From positions 1-62,946 of the forward strand of contig CAIYYI010000659.1 of assembly GCA_903930345.1 (NCBI GenBank): DNA of 62,946 nt, read 5' to 3'. This document shows, in pieces, positions 26,277 to 35,322 of this stretch. A program made the position numbers and the translations under genes. How positions within the stretch are numbered: position 1 is the first letter of the stretch; each line of letters starts with the position of its first letter. The notes beneath the pieces were generated by a model. That model ran no database searches, was not told the DNA's origin, and saw only the letters and a program-made list of their open reading frames with translations. Source of the DNA: an uncultured Verrucomicrobiota bacterium. Lineage in GTDB: Bacteria > Verrucomicrobiota > Verrucomicrobiia > Limisphaerales > CAIYYI01.

Positions 26277-27788
26277 TCATGGTAAAGTGATCGCCGTAAC
26301 CATCGCCGGAGCCTGGTTCACCTGGTCCAACAGGTGGGCAATGCTCGCCTGCATCGTCTGCGTGAACGGCTGCGGATGGAACCCGATCCAAAACACAAAA
26401 ACCAAGAGGGGCGTCAGGGTGATCACCTCGCGCCAGCCCAGATCGACAGCTTCCGGGTGGGCGGGATTATGTTCCCCACCCCAGGCAATCTTTTGGAGCA
26501 TGCGGAACATGTAGGCCGCCGCCAGCACCACGCCAGGCACCACACACACTGTCAGAAGGATGGAACGTTGGAACGAGCCGACGAGCACCAGGAACTCCCC
26601 GACGAAGCTGTTCGTGCCGGGAAAAGCCAGCGAAGAGAGGGAAAAGACACCCGCAAACGTGATGAAAAGCGGCATCAGCTTACCCAGGCCGGTCAGCTTC
26701 ATCAACTCGCGCGTGTGGAACCGCTCGTACAGGATCCCGACGCAGATGAACAGCGCCCCGGTGGTGATGCCGTGGTTGATCATCTGCAGCATGGCCCCAT
26801 CCAGGCCCGCCTTGTTCAGGGCGAAAATGCCCAGGGTGACAAACCCCATGTGCCCCACACTGGAGTAGGCCACCATTTTTTTCAGGTCCGTCTGGGCCAG
26901 GGCGGCAAAGCCGCCATACAGAATGCCAATCGTGGAAAGCACCAGCAGGGCCGGGGCGAAGACATGCGCTCCATGCGGCGTGATCGGCAGGCAGAACCGC
27001 AGGAAGCCATAGGTGCCCATCTTCAGCAGGATGCTCGCCAGGATCACGCTGCCGGCCGTCGGCGCCTCCACATGCGCTGCCGGCAACCAGGTGTGGAACG
27101 GGAACATCGGCACCTTGATGGCGAAGGAGAGGAAAAAGGCCAGAAAGACCCAGCATTGGAAACTGTCACTGTATTTGTGGCCCATCATGTCCGGGATGCT
27201 GAAGGTGCCCACCTGCAGGTGCAGCGCCACAATGGCCACCAGCAGCAGCACCGAGCCCGCCATCGTGTAAATGAAGAATTTGATGGCGGCATAGATTTTC
27301 CGGGCCCCTCCCCAGATGGCGATCATGAGGCACATCGGGATGAGCATCGCCTCCCAGAAAACGAAGAAGAGGACGAAATCCAGCGCGCAAAAGACTCCGA
27401 TCATGGCGGTTTCCATGATCAGCAGACACACCATGAACTCCCGCACCCTCGTGCTGATGTAACGCCACGAGGCCAGGACGCATAGGGGCATGATGAGTGT
27501 GGTCAGCAGCACCAGCAGCAGGCTGATGCCATCCACCCCTAGAAAATACTCCACCTTGAGCCATGGTATCCAACTGGCCCGCTCCACGAATTGGAAGGCG
27601 GCGGTGCCGGAATCAAACCACCAGAACAGCGGCAGGGAAAGGGCCGCCAGGGCCAGCGTCCACACCAGTGTCCACCACCGCATCACCCGCTCGCTGCGGA
27701 TGAAAACCGCGCCCAGCGCGGCGACCAGCGGGCTGAAAACCAGCACGCTGAGCACCGGAAATGTGGCGGCATTCGAGGAATTCGTCAT
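26277..27788 (-). CDS. nuoM: Complex I antiporter-like subunit M
   Basis: A 503-residue membrane protein with about 14 helices. It has the TM5 glutamate in FFVFWEAMLIPMCLMI, the TM7 lysine in FAIKVPMFPFHTWLPAAHVE, and LKKMVAYSSVGHMGF, all diagnostic for NuoM. It pumps protons in the complex I membrane arm. The ATG at 27788 is chosen because it lies 7 nt after the previous stop and gives the normal NuoM N-terminus; an in-frame start at 27857 would overlap the preceding gene by about 60 nt. Confidence 0.92.
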   Translation of the reverse strand: MTNSSNAATFPVLSVLVFSPLVAALGAVFIRSERVMRWWTLVWTLALAALSLPLFWWFDSGTAAFQFVERASWIPWLKVEYFLGVDGISLLLVLLTTLIMPLCVLASWRYISTRVREFMVCLLIMETAMIGVFCALDFVLFFVFWEAMLIPMCLMIAIWGGARKIYAAIKFFIYTMAGSVLLLVAIVALHLQVGTFSIPDMMGHKYSDSFQCWVFLAFFLSFAIKVPMFPFHTWLPAAHVEAPTAGSVILASILLKMGTYGFLRFCLPITPHGAHVFAPALLVLSTIGILYGGFAALAQTDLKKMVAYSSVGHMGFVTLGIFALNKAGLDGAMLQMINHGITTGALFICVGILYERFHTRELMKLTGLGKLMPLFITFAGVFSLSSLAFPGTNSFVGEFLVLVGSFQRSILLTVCVVPGVVLAAAYMFRMLQKIAWGGEHNPAHPEAVDLGWREVITLTPLLVFVFWIGFHPQPFTQTMQASIAHLLDQVNQAPAMVTAITLP

Positions 27789-27795
27789 GGGAAAA

Positions 27796-29589
27796 TCAGG
27801 GAGTCGTGGAAAGGTGGATAAACAGGAACACCAGCACGATGGCCAGGGCGGTGACAAAAATGAGGGTCAGGCTTTCCTGCATGCGCCCCCGCTGCACGGG
27901 CCGCACGAAGCGTCCCAACCCGCGCACCGTCACCGCCAAACCATCCACCGCGCCATCAATCACCGTCTGATCGAAGCGCCCCACCATGCGGGACGACTTC
28001 ATCAACGGGATCAGGCCGCCCAAGCGGTAAATCTCCCCCACCAGCAGGTCGCAAAATTGAACCGGCTTGCGCGCCATCCAGAGGAAAGCGCGGCCGCCCT
28101 TGCGATAAAACCAATCCAAATCCAGGCTCACGCAGGCTTCGGGTTCCAGCTTGCGGATCAGCAGAAAGAAGCCCACGGCCGTGAACAGCAGCAACTGGAG
28201 GCTCTCCGACAGATGGTAGGAGTTGTACGGGTGATACTCCACCTGGTAGGGCAGCATGCGGTAGAGGTACGGCGTGTAACACCCGATGAAAATGCAGAAC
28301 GCCGAGGCGATGGCCATGGCCAGAAGCATGTTGCGGGGCGGCTCCGCCGCGCGCCGCCAGGTTTCCGGCTGGCAGTTGTTTTTGCCGAACCAGAGGAAAT
28401 ACGGGACTTTCAGCCCCGTGTGCAGGAACGTGCCCACGGAGGCGAGGTTGAGCAGAAAACCGGCCCACAGCAGATGATCCTCAAAGCTGGCCTGCACGAT
28501 CATGGATTTGCTCACAAATCCACTGAACAGCGGGAAGGCCGAGATGGAGAGCCCGCCGATCAGGGTGAAGACAAACGTGAGCGGCATCTTCTTGTAGAGC
28601 CCGCCCAGCTCGGTGAACTTGCTTTTGCCCGTCATGTGCAGCACCGCTCCGCAGCCCATGAACAGCAACCCCTTGTAGAGGATGTGCGCGAAGGCGTGCG
28701 CGCAGGCGCCATTGATGGCCATTTGCGTGCCGATGCCCGCCCCGGCCACCATGTAGCCCACCTGGCTGATGATGTGATAGGCCAGCAACCGGCGGCAGTC
28801 GTTCTCCAGCACGGCATACACGACACCATACAGCGCCATGGCCACCCCCAGCGGCACCAAAATGTCCCAGCCCGCGAAGCCGCGGCAGAGGGCATAGACC
28901 GCCGTCTTGGTGGTGAAGGCACAGAGAAACACCGACCCGTTGAAAGTCGCCTCGCCGTAGGCATCCGGCAGCCAGGCGTGCAGCGGGGGAACAGCGGCAT
29001 TAAGCAGGAATCCCGCCAGGATCAGCCAGCCCGCCAGGGTGGGTTTGTCCGGTGAAAAGCCCTCAAAGGCCAGCGAACCCGTCGCCTGATAGTGGAGCAT
29101 GATGCCCGCCAACAAAGCAAGACCGCCCGCCGTGTGGACCAGCAGATACCGGTAACCGGCGGCCAACGATTCCTTCCGGCCCCGAAACCAGACCAGAAAC
29201 ACCGAGGAAAACGCCATGACCTCCCAGAACAGGAACAGGGTCAGAAAATCACCCGCATAAATGGCCCCCAGCGCGCCACCGGCATACGTCCAGGCGGCCA
29301 TGTGCTGGCCATTTTCCTTGACGTGCAAGCCATAGAGCGTGCCGATGATCGCCATCATGCTCATGATGTAGCCGAAAACCAGGCTCAAACCATCCACCCG
29401 GCCAAAGGTCAGCTCCCATTGCAGGAAATGGACCAACCCGAACGTCCCCTTGCTGAGGAAGAGCGTCCGGGCAAACGCCAGCATCGGCACCAGCAGCAGG
29501 TAGCCCTTCTTGAGCCGGGCCGGCACCAGCGGCAGCAGCACCGCCCCAACCAGCAGCACCAGCGCGGGATGAATCCAGAAACTATTCAT
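27796..29589 (-). CDS. Second Mrp/NuoL-like antiporter subunit, with long C-terminus
   Basis: A 597-residue membrane protein of the proton-translocating quinone oxidoreductase / MrpD superfamily. TM5 Glu123 (LFLFWEVMAF) and TM8 Lys228 (TTKTAVYAL) are present, but the position of the conserved TM7 lysine holds Asn197 (FLLNAAVPPLHAWLP). The C-terminal 150 residues include extra helices after a hydrophilic stretch, as in NuoL with its lateral helix. It occupies the place where nuoL would be expected, so it may be the L-position subunit, but the sequence is closer to MrpD-type proteins. It overlaps the small upstream gene by 8 nt and ends 7 nt before nuoM. Confidence 0.75.
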   Translation of the reverse strand: MNSFWIHPALVLLVGAVLLPLVPARLKKGYLLLVPMLAFARTLFLSKGTFGLVHFLQWELTFGRVDGLSLVFGYIMSMMAIIGTLYGLHVKENGQHMAAWTYAGGALGAIYAGDFLTLFLFWEVMAFSSVFLVWFRGRKESLAAGYRYLLVHTAGGLALLAGIMLHYQATGSLAFEGFSPDKPTLAGWLILAGFLLNAAVPPLHAWLPDAYGEATFNGSVFLCAFTTKTAVYALCRGFAGWDILVPLGVAMALYGVVYAVLENDCRRLLAYHIISQVGYMVAGAGIGTQMAINGACAHAFAHILYKGLLFMGCGAVLHMTGKSKFTELGGLYKKMPLTFVFTLIGGLSISAFPLFSGFVSKSMIVQASFEDHLLWAGFLLNLASVGTFLHTGLKVPYFLWFGKNNCQPETWRRAAEPPRNMLLAMAIASAFCIFIGCYTPYLYRMLPYQVEYHPYNSYHLSESLQLLLFTAVGFFLLIRKLEPEACVSLDLDWFYRKGGRAFLWMARKPVQFCDLLVGEIYRLGGLIPLMKSSRMVGRFDQTVIDGAVDGLAVTVRGLGRFVRPVQRGRMQESLTLIFVTALAIVLVFLFIHLSTTP

Positions 29590-29845
29590 CGTAGTAGTCC
29601 TCCCGGGTCATGATGCCGGCGTGTCCAAACGCCTTGCTGAGCAGGATGATCAGCATGCAACCCACAAATCCAAACGCGGCCCAGAAGCCCGGGATGTGCT
29701 TCTCCCCCCAAGTGTGGGCATGCTCGGTGTCCACCACCCCGGGGATGGCGCTCGCCACCACCAGCAGCCCCAGCAGGACCAGGCAGACCCGCACCACCGT
29801 TTTCAGGCGGCTCCGCAAAAATTCAATGAATTGAACAATCTTCAT
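29582..29845 (-). CDS. 87-residue membrane protein of complex I operon
   Basis: A short protein with two membrane helices (about 16-34 and 52-70). The segment FWAAFGFVGCMLIILLSK and the acidic end MTREDYYDE are distinctive. From memory, similar short proteins sit between MrpD-like genes in complex I-type operons of some other bacteria, which suggests a structural subunit. It overlaps the upstream antiporter gene by 4 nt (ATGA) and the downstream one by 8 nt, so it is translated together with them. It is not one of the fourteen standard Nuo subunits. Confidence 0.7.
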   Translation of the reverse strand: MKIVQFIEFLRSRLKTVVRVCLVLLGLLVVASAIPGVVDTEHAHTWGEKHIPGFWAAFGFVGCMLIILLSKAFGHAGIMTREDYYDE

Positions 29846-31314
29846 AGGACGACAGCCTTGATGAACTGCATGAAAAAGTCAGGGTAGATGCCGATGACCA
29901 CCGAGATGATGGCCGTGATGGAAAGCGGAATCACCATGGCCAGCGGCGCCTCGTGGTGGTGATGGTGGTCTCCCGCCGGCGGCTGCCCGAAGAACGCCTG
30001 GTAAACCACCGGGGCAAAGTAGGCCACATTGAGCAGGGTGCTGGTGATCAGCACCGCCAGGATGGCCAGCGATCCGGCATCCATGGCCCCCACCAGCAAA
30101 TGCCACTTGGTGACAAACCCGGCCACCGGCGGCGCGCCGATCATGCTCAGGGAGGCGATGGCGAACGCCCCGAACGTCACCGGCATGGACCGCCCCAGGC
30201 CGGACATCTCCGAGATGTTCTTTTTGTGGGTGGCCACGTAGATGGCGCCCGCACAGAAGAACAGCGTGATCTTGGCAAAGGCGTGGTTGGCGATGTGGAC
30301 GAGACCGCCCTCGATGCCCGCCGGCTTCAGCAGGGCAACCCCCAGGATCACGTAGGAAAGCTGGCTCACCGTCGAGTAGGCCAGCCGTGCCTTGAGGTTG
30401 TCCTTCGAGAGGGCGATGATCGAGGCGGTCACAATCGTGAACGAAACGAAGTAGGCGGTGGGCAGGCCAAGGTTCAGGTCCGCCATGCGCACAGTGCCGA
30501 ACACGAACAGCATGACGCGCACGGTGGAGAAGACCCCGACCTTCACGACCGCCACCGCGTGCAGCAGGGCGCTGACCGGTGTGGGTGCCACCATCGCGCT
30601 GGGCAGCCAGCTATGGAAGGGCATCACGCCGTTTTTCGCAAACCCGAGCAGGCAGCAGATGTAGAGCCCCGTCACGATCGGACCGCCCACAGCGGCCGGC
30701 AGGATGCCGTCGCGGATGTTGTGGGCGAAGTCGAGCGACCCGGTGAGCGCGTAGATCAGGGCCATCGCCGGGAGGATCAGCGCCTTGGCGGTGCTGGCCA
30801 GGTAAACCAGGTATTTCTGCGCCCCCGCATAGCTCTCCTCATCCTGGTGATGGGCCACCAGCGGGTAGGTGCAGACGCTCACGACCTCATAGAACAGGTA
30901 AAGTGTAAAGAGATTGTCCGCCAGCGCGCAGCCGATGGCGCCGAAGAGCGCCAGGGCAAAACAGACGTTGAAGCGGGTCTGCGCGTGCTCCTGGAGACCG
31001 CGCATGTAGCCGGCCGAATAAAACACCGTGAGGATCCAGAGGAACGAGGCCGCCAGCGCGAAGACCATCGAGAGCGCATCCGCCCGCAGGCCGACGCTCA
31101 GGCCGGGCAGCAGCTCGCACACGCGATAAACCAGCGTTTTGCCCGCAAGCACCTGCGGTGCCAGCGAGGCCACCAGACCGAACAGCGTCACCGCCGAGAG
31201 AAACGACATCGTCTCCCGCACGTTCGGGCGCTTGCCGGTCGCCATCACTGCCGCGGCGCCCGCCAGGGGGGCCAGCACCGCCAGCAACAACCTTATGTCC
31301 GTTATGCCATCCAT
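29842..31314 (-). CDS. MrpD-like proton/cation antiporter subunit
   Basis: A 490-residue membrane protein with about 14 helices. TM5 Glu is in LYLFYEVVSVCTYPLV, the TM7 Lys is in GFAKNGVMPFHSWLPSAMVA, and the TM8 Lys is in HAVAVVKVGVF, a full set of proton-path residues. The APTPVSALLHA stretch is typical of MrpD and NuoL/N relatives. A His-rich loop (HHHHHE) lies near residue 450. It starts 5 nt after nuoK and should be the antiporter unit next to it. Mrp-type subunits move protons and in some systems sodium; the ion here cannot be told. Confidence 0.8.
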   Translation of the reverse strand: MDGITDIRLLLAVLAPLAGAAAVMATGKRPNVRETMSFLSAVTLFGLVASLAPQVLAGKTLVYRVCELLPGLSVGLRADALSMVFALAASFLWILTVFYSAGYMRGLQEHAQTRFNVCFALALFGAIGCALADNLFTLYLFYEVVSVCTYPLVAHHQDEESYAGAQKYLVYLASTAKALILPAMALIYALTGSLDFAHNIRDGILPAAVGGPIVTGLYICCLLGFAKNGVMPFHSWLPSAMVAPTPVSALLHAVAVVKVGVFSTVRVMLFVFGTVRMADLNLGLPTAYFVSFTIVTASIIALSKDNLKARLAYSTVSQLSYVILGVALLKPAGIEGGLVHIANHAFAKITLFFCAGAIYVATHKKNISEMSGLGRSMPVTFGAFAIASLSMIGAPPVAGFVTKWHLLVGAMDAGSLAILAVLITSTLLNVAYFAPVVYQAFFGQPPAGDHHHHHEAPLAMVIPLSITAIISVVIGIYPDFFMQFIKAVVL

Positions 31315-31319
31315 GCCTG

Positions 31320-31646
31320 TTAACCTTTCAAGTCGGACAAATCCCGGGTGTTGATGGAGCGGTAATTCCGGTAAACCGCGATGATGATGCTCAGCGCGAC
31401 CGCCACCTCAGCGGCTGCGAGCCCCATGATGAAAAGCACGAAAATCTGCCCCACCGAGGGATCGGGCACAAAAAAACGGTTGCAGGTCATGAAATTCAGC
31501 GAGGCCGCCGAAAAAATCAGCTCCCCGGCAATCAGCATGCCGATCAGGGTGCGGCGCCGGACCAACCCGTACACCCCCACCGCGAATAGAAAACCGGCCA
31601 GCAGCAGATACACGTGCGGCTGATCGAAAATAAGGTCGCTTCTCAT
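31320..31646 (-). CDS. nuoK: Complex I subunit K
   Basis: A 108-residue protein with three membrane helices. It has LIGMLIAGELIFSAASLNFM with the conserved helix-2 glutamate and GLAAAEVAVALSIIIAVYR with the helix-3 glutamate of the proton path. Length and helices match NuoK. It overlaps nuoJ by 4 nt (ATGA). Confidence 0.93.
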   Translation of the reverse strand: MRSDLIFDQPHVYLLLAGFLFAVGVYGLVRRRTLIGMLIAGELIFSAASLNFMTCNRFFVPDPSVGQIFVLFIMGLAAAEVAVALSIIIAVYRNYRSINTRDLSDLKG

Positions 31647-32173
31647 GCCTGGTCCCTCCCGGTCCGCGCCACCACCAGCGAGCCCAGGATCGCCACCAGA
31701 ATGGCGACCGAGATCAGCTCGAAGGCCAGGCTGTAGGTGGTCAGCAGCGATTTGCCGATGACCTTGACCGAGCCATCATTGACTCGCTCCGCCGGAATGA
31801 TGGATTCCAATCCCACGCCCAACTGGTTGACGCCCCAAAAAATGCCCGCCGCGATCGCCAGTGCGGCCGCCCCCCATCCGAACGCCTCCTTCCGGGTCTC
31901 CTGCGACGGGGTCTCCTCTGGTTCCGCCAGCATGATGGCGAACACGATCGTGATGCAGACGGCACCCACATAGATCAGGATCTCCATCAGCGCCAGGAAA
32001 GGGCTCCGCAGAAAATAGTAGAGCCCCGCCAGGCCAAAGCAGCAGATGGCCAGACCGCACACGCTGCGAATCACCCGCGTGGTCAGCGCGGCCAGCAGAC
32101 CACCGCCCGCCACGGCGGCGACAAAGGCGAAAAATGCCGCCACCAACAAATACTCAGCCCCGGGAAACTTCAT
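31643..32173 (-). CDS. nuoJ: Complex I subunit J
   Basis: A 176-residue protein with five membrane helices. The third contains LMEILIYVGAVCITIVFAIML, the most conserved part of NuoJ, which twists during the catalytic cycle. It overlaps nuoI by 4 nt at its start and nuoK by 4 nt at its end, showing tight coupling. Length is normal for the family. Confidence 0.92.
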   Translation of the reverse strand: MKFPGAEYLLVAAFFAFVAAVAGGGLLAALTTRVIRSVCGLAICCFGLAGLYYFLRSPFLALMEILIYVGAVCITIVFAIMLAEPEETPSQETRKEAFGWGAAALAIAAGIFWGVNQLGVGLESIIPAERVNDGSVKVIGKSLLTTYSLAFELISVAILVAILGSLVVARTGRDQA

Positions 32174-32649
32174 GGTTTGGTCTCCTCCGTCGCCACTTTT
32201 TCAGTCACGACTTTCTCCGTTTCAAGTTTTTTGAACAGGTCCAGGATGAAATCCTCACGGTTGGTGCTGGCCAGGTTGTAGTCCCGCGAAAACCGGATCG
32301 CCCCGCTCTTGCAAGCGTCCACGCACGAGCCGCACAGGCTGCATTTGGTGAAGTCCAGGCGGAACTCGGACACGCTCTTGCGTTTCTCCCCCTCCAGCTT
32401 CAACCCCTCCACGCTGATGCAGTCACTCGGGCAGGTCTTCTCACACACCTTGCAGGCGAAGCAGATCGGCTTGCCCGACTCCGGATCGCGCACCAGCTCG
32501 ATGTGCCCGCGAAAGCGGGCCGGCATCTGGATGGATTCATGCGGGTACTGCACCGTGACCGAACGCTTGAAAAACTGGCCGAGAGTTATCCGCAGCCCGG
32601 TAAGCAGGCTGCCGAAACCTTTGACCACTTCGACGATCGGATTCTTCAT
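32170..32649 (-). CDS. nuoI: Complex I subunit I, two [4Fe-4S] clusters
   Basis: A 159-residue ferredoxin-like subunit. Two CxxCxxCxxxC sets are present: CFACKVCEKTCP and CSLCGSCVDAC, binding clusters N6a and N6b that pass electrons towards NuoB. A C-terminal Lys/Glu-rich tail is a little longer than usual. The ATG at 32649 is 1 nt from the nuoH stop and preferred to an in-frame start at 32682 that would add a Cys-rich prefix. Without NuoE/F/G it is one of the likely entry points for electrons. Confidence 0.92.
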   Translation of the reverse strand: MKNPIVEVVKGFGSLLTGLRITLGQFFKRSVTVQYPHESIQMPARFRGHIELVRDPESGKPICFACKVCEKTCPSDCISVEGLKLEGEKRKSVSEFRLDFTKCSLCGSCVDACKSGAIRFSRDYNLASTNREDFILDLFKKLETEKVVTEKVATEETKP

Positions 32650-32650
32650 A

Positions 32651-33673
32651 TTAAAACAACCTCGACAACTTGAGCACGACACTCGTGAGCACCAGTGTGA
32701 ACAGCGACACCGGAATCAGGATTTTCCACGAGAGATTGAGCAAACCGTAAAACTGGGTGCGCGGGAAGGTCCAGCGGATCCAGATCACCACGAAGCACAG
32801 GGAATACATCTTCAACAGGAACCAGGCCAGGCCGGACCAGATCCCGAACGGGGAGTGCCAACCACCCAGAAACAGCACGGTGGCCAGGCAGCAGCCAACG
32901 ACGATGTTGGCGTATTCGCCCATGAAAAACACCCCGAAACCCATGCCGCTGTATTCGGTGAAGGCCCCTGCCACCAGCTCGCTTTCCGCCTCCGCCATGT
33001 CGAACGGGGCCCGGTTGGTCTCCGCCAGCATGCAGATGAAGTAGATGACAAAGGTGATGGGCATCAGCGGGTTGGCCACCACGTTAAAGACGTTCCAGTG
33101 CCAGAACCACCCGGCCTGCTGGTCCACAATCTCGCGCAGGTTCATTGTGCCGGTGACCATCAGCAGCGTGATGACCACCAGCAGCATCGGAATTTCATAG
33201 GCGACGTTCTGCGACACCACGCGCGCGGCGGAGATGATGGCGTATTTGTTGCGGGAGGCCCACCCGCCCAGCATGATCGCCATGACGTTGATCGAGCCAA
33301 ACGCAAACACCATCAGCAGCCCCACATTCAGATCGCGCGGGGAAAGCGAGGCGCTGAACGGGATGGTGGCAAAGCACATCAGCGCGGGGGCCAGCATCAT
33401 CATCGGGGCCAGCCGGAACAGGGTGGCGTCAGTGCCCGGCGGCACGATCAACTGTTTGGAGATCAGCTTGACGGCGTCCGCAATCGGTTGCAGCAAACCG
33501 GCATATCCGGCCTCGGTCGGACCCAGCCGACGCTGGAAACGGCCCGCCCCCTTGCGCTCCAGCCAGACCAGATAGGCGGCATTGAAACCCACAAAGGACA
33601 GAATGGCGGCCAGGTACAGCACCAGACGGGGAATCTCCCCAAGGTAACCCAGCCAATGATTCAAGATGCTCAT
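32651..33673 (-). CDS. nuoH: Complex I subunit H
   Basis: A 340-residue membrane protein with about eight helices. It has AAYLVWLERKGAGRFQRRLGP (helix 1 and loop), the conserved ETNRAPFDMAEAESELVAGAF loop near residue 210 that lines the quinone pocket, and WIRWTFPRTQFYGLLNLSWK near the end. It connects the quinone site to the proton channels. It lies 21 nt after nuoD and 1 nt before nuoI. Length is normal. Confidence 0.94.
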   Translation of the reverse strand: MSILNHWLGYLGEIPRLVLYLAAILSFVGFNAAYLVWLERKGAGRFQRRLGPTEAGYAGLLQPIADAVKLISKQLIVPPGTDATLFRLAPMMMLAPALMCFATIPFSASLSPRDLNVGLLMVFAFGSINVMAIMLGGWASRNKYAIISAARVVSQNVAYEIPMLLVVITLLMVTGTMNLREIVDQQAGWFWHWNVFNVVANPLMPITFVIYFICMLAETNRAPFDMAEAESELVAGAFTEYSGMGFGVFFMGEYANIVVGCCLATVLFLGGWHSPFGIWSGLAWFLLKMYSLCFVVIWIRWTFPRTQFYGLLNLSWKILIPVSLFTLVLTSVVLKLSRLF

Positions 33674-33694
33674 ATAAACCCCAGGCGCTTCCTT

Positions 33695-34825
33695 TTAGCG
33701 GTCAATGTCAGGAATAACGAGGTCCAGGCTGCCCAGCAGCGCCAGAGCGTCCGGCAGCATCATGCCGCGGCTGGACTCCTCGAACAGGCTGAGATTGGCA
33801 AAACAGGGGGTGCGCAGCTTGAGCCGCCAGGGAATCTCCTTGCCGTCACTCACCACCCGAATCATAAAGCGACCCCGGGCTGCCTCCACCGCGTAACAGT
33901 AATCCCCGGCCGGCAGTTTGTGTACGCGCGGCACACCCGCAGCCATGACCGGGCCTTCCGGCAACCGGTCCAACGCCTGCTCAATGATGCGCAGGCTCTG
34001 CTCCATCTCGTCCATGCGCACGCGGTAACGGGCCATGCAATCCCCCTCCGGATAATGGGGGACATCAAAATTGAGTTCCGGATAGACGGAATAGGGCTCG
34101 GTTTTGCGCGTGTCACAGGCCACGCCGGCGCCGCGCAGCACCGGGCCACACCCGCCATACTTGCGGCACATCTCCGCGTCCACCGGGCCGATGTTCTCCA
34201 AACGCTTGCGCAGGATGATGTTATCCGTCACCAAGGATTGGTACATCTTCAGGCGCGGCCGCATGTAGGCGGTGAACTCGCGCGTCCCCTTCAGGAACTG
34301 CTCATCCACGTCGTTATACAGGCCGCCGAACCGGTAGTAGCAGTAGGTCAGTCGGGAACCGGTGATCCCCTCCAGCAGGTCCAGGATTTTTTCCCGGTCA
34401 TCGAAAGCATAGAGCAGCGGTGTGAAACCGCCCAGATCCAGAATGAAGGCCCCGAACCAGACCAAGTGGCTGGAGAGGCGGTTCATCTCGGAGGTGATCA
34501 CCCGCAGGTACTCCGCCCGCGGCGGCACCACGATTTTCAACGCCCGCTCCACCACGCCGACAAACGCGTGGGTGTAGGTCATGGCGGAAAGGTAATCAAT
34601 GCGGCTGGTGTTGGGCAGGAACTGGGCGAGATTGCGGTTCTCCCCCATTTTCTCATGCATCCGGTGGATGTACCCGGGCACCGGTTCGGCGCGGGTGATG
34701 AACTCCCCGTCCATCGTCAATTTGATGCGCAGGACGCCATGGGTGGCGGGATGCTGCGGCCCCAGATTGAGCACGAAGGTCTCGTTGGGCTTGACCCCCT
34801 CCAATATTTTGGCAACGTCGGTCAC
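33695..34825 (-). CDS. nuoD: Complex I subunit D (49-kDa homologue)
   Basis: A 376-residue peripheral-arm subunit that forms the quinone-binding site with NuoB. NLGPQHPATHGVLRI at residues 20-34 carries the quinone-contact His loop. SSHLVWFGAFILDLGG and PGYIHRMHEK are present, and the C-terminus ends in VIPDIDR. It is encoded separately from NuoC, not fused. It overlaps nuoC by 4 nt (ATGA). Confidence 0.94.
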   Translation of the reverse strand: MTDVAKILEGVKPNETFVLNLGPQHPATHGVLRIKLTMDGEFITRAEPVPGYIHRMHEKMGENRNLAQFLPNTSRIDYLSAMTYTHAFVGVVERALKIVVPPRAEYLRVITSEMNRLSSHLVWFGAFILDLGGFTPLLYAFDDREKILDLLEGITGSRLTYCYYRFGGLYNDVDEQFLKGTREFTAYMRPRLKMYQSLVTDNIILRKRLENIGPVDAEMCRKYGGCGPVLRGAGVACDTRKTEPYSVYPELNFDVPHYPEGDCMARYRVRMDEMEQSLRIIEQALDRLPEGPVMAAGVPRVHKLPAGDYCYAVEAARGRFMIRVVSDGKEIPWRLKLRTPCFANLSLFEESSRGMMLPDALALLGSLDLVIPDIDR

Positions 34826-35322
34826 GCGACAAAATCCTTTCTCAGCGGGTGGTAATTGACCGAATCCTCGGGCAGCAACAACGGAATCAGGTTGGGATGG
34901 CCGACAAAACGGATGCCCAGAAACTCATGGGTCTCGCGCTCATGCCAGTTGGCCCCCGGAAAGACCCCGGAGATGGTGGCCACCTCGGGGTTGGTGCGCG
35001 GCACCCGGGTGCGGGAGGCCACCCGCCAGTTCTTGTGGGGATGAAAAAAATCGTAAACCACCTCCATCTGCTCCTGGGGCAGCCAGTCCACCCCGGTGAC
35101 CGTGTCGATGGAAAACCCTTCCCGGTCCATGATCTCCGCAAAGCCAACCACCTGATCCGGGGTCAACGTCACATCGAGATTCACGCCGCGGGCGGCGAAA
35201 TCAAATGTCTGCACAGGGGGCGGTGCCACCGTTTCGGCGGTTGCATCGCCTGCGCTCAAACTGCCTGGCCCCTGCACCCACCGGGCAAGCTGCCCGGCCA
35301 AATCCTCTAGCGAATGACTCAT
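34822..35322 (-). CDS. nuoC: Complex I subunit C (30-kDa homologue)
   Basis: A 166-residue peripheral-arm subunit. A Pro/Ala-rich N-terminus precedes the conserved core, with [20 protein letters not shown] split across the family's EREIYDLFGI-type motif, and [16 protein letters not shown] at the end. In this subunit Glu-Thr-His-Glu-Phe replaces the usual Glu-x-x-Asp-(Met/Leu)-Phe. The ATG at 35322 overlaps the nuoB stop as ATGA and gives the normal length; an open frame continues upstream to 35532 but is a nuoB shadow. Confidence 0.88.
   Translation of the reverse strand: MSHSLEDLAGQLARWVQGPGSLSAGDATAETVAPPPVQTFDFAARGVNLDVTLTPDQVVGFAEIMDREGFSIDTVTGVDWLPQEQMEVVYDFFHPHKNWRVASRTRVPRTNPEVATISGVFPGANWHERETHEFLGIRFVGHPNLIPLLLPEDSVNYHPLRKDFVA

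Noticed and set aside
32309-34855. A long plus-strand open frame of about 848 codons opposite nuoI, nuoH and nuoD
   Set aside because: It lies antisense to three clear nuo genes, has a His/Arg/Gln-rich composition typical of GC-rich shadow frames, and shows no domain.
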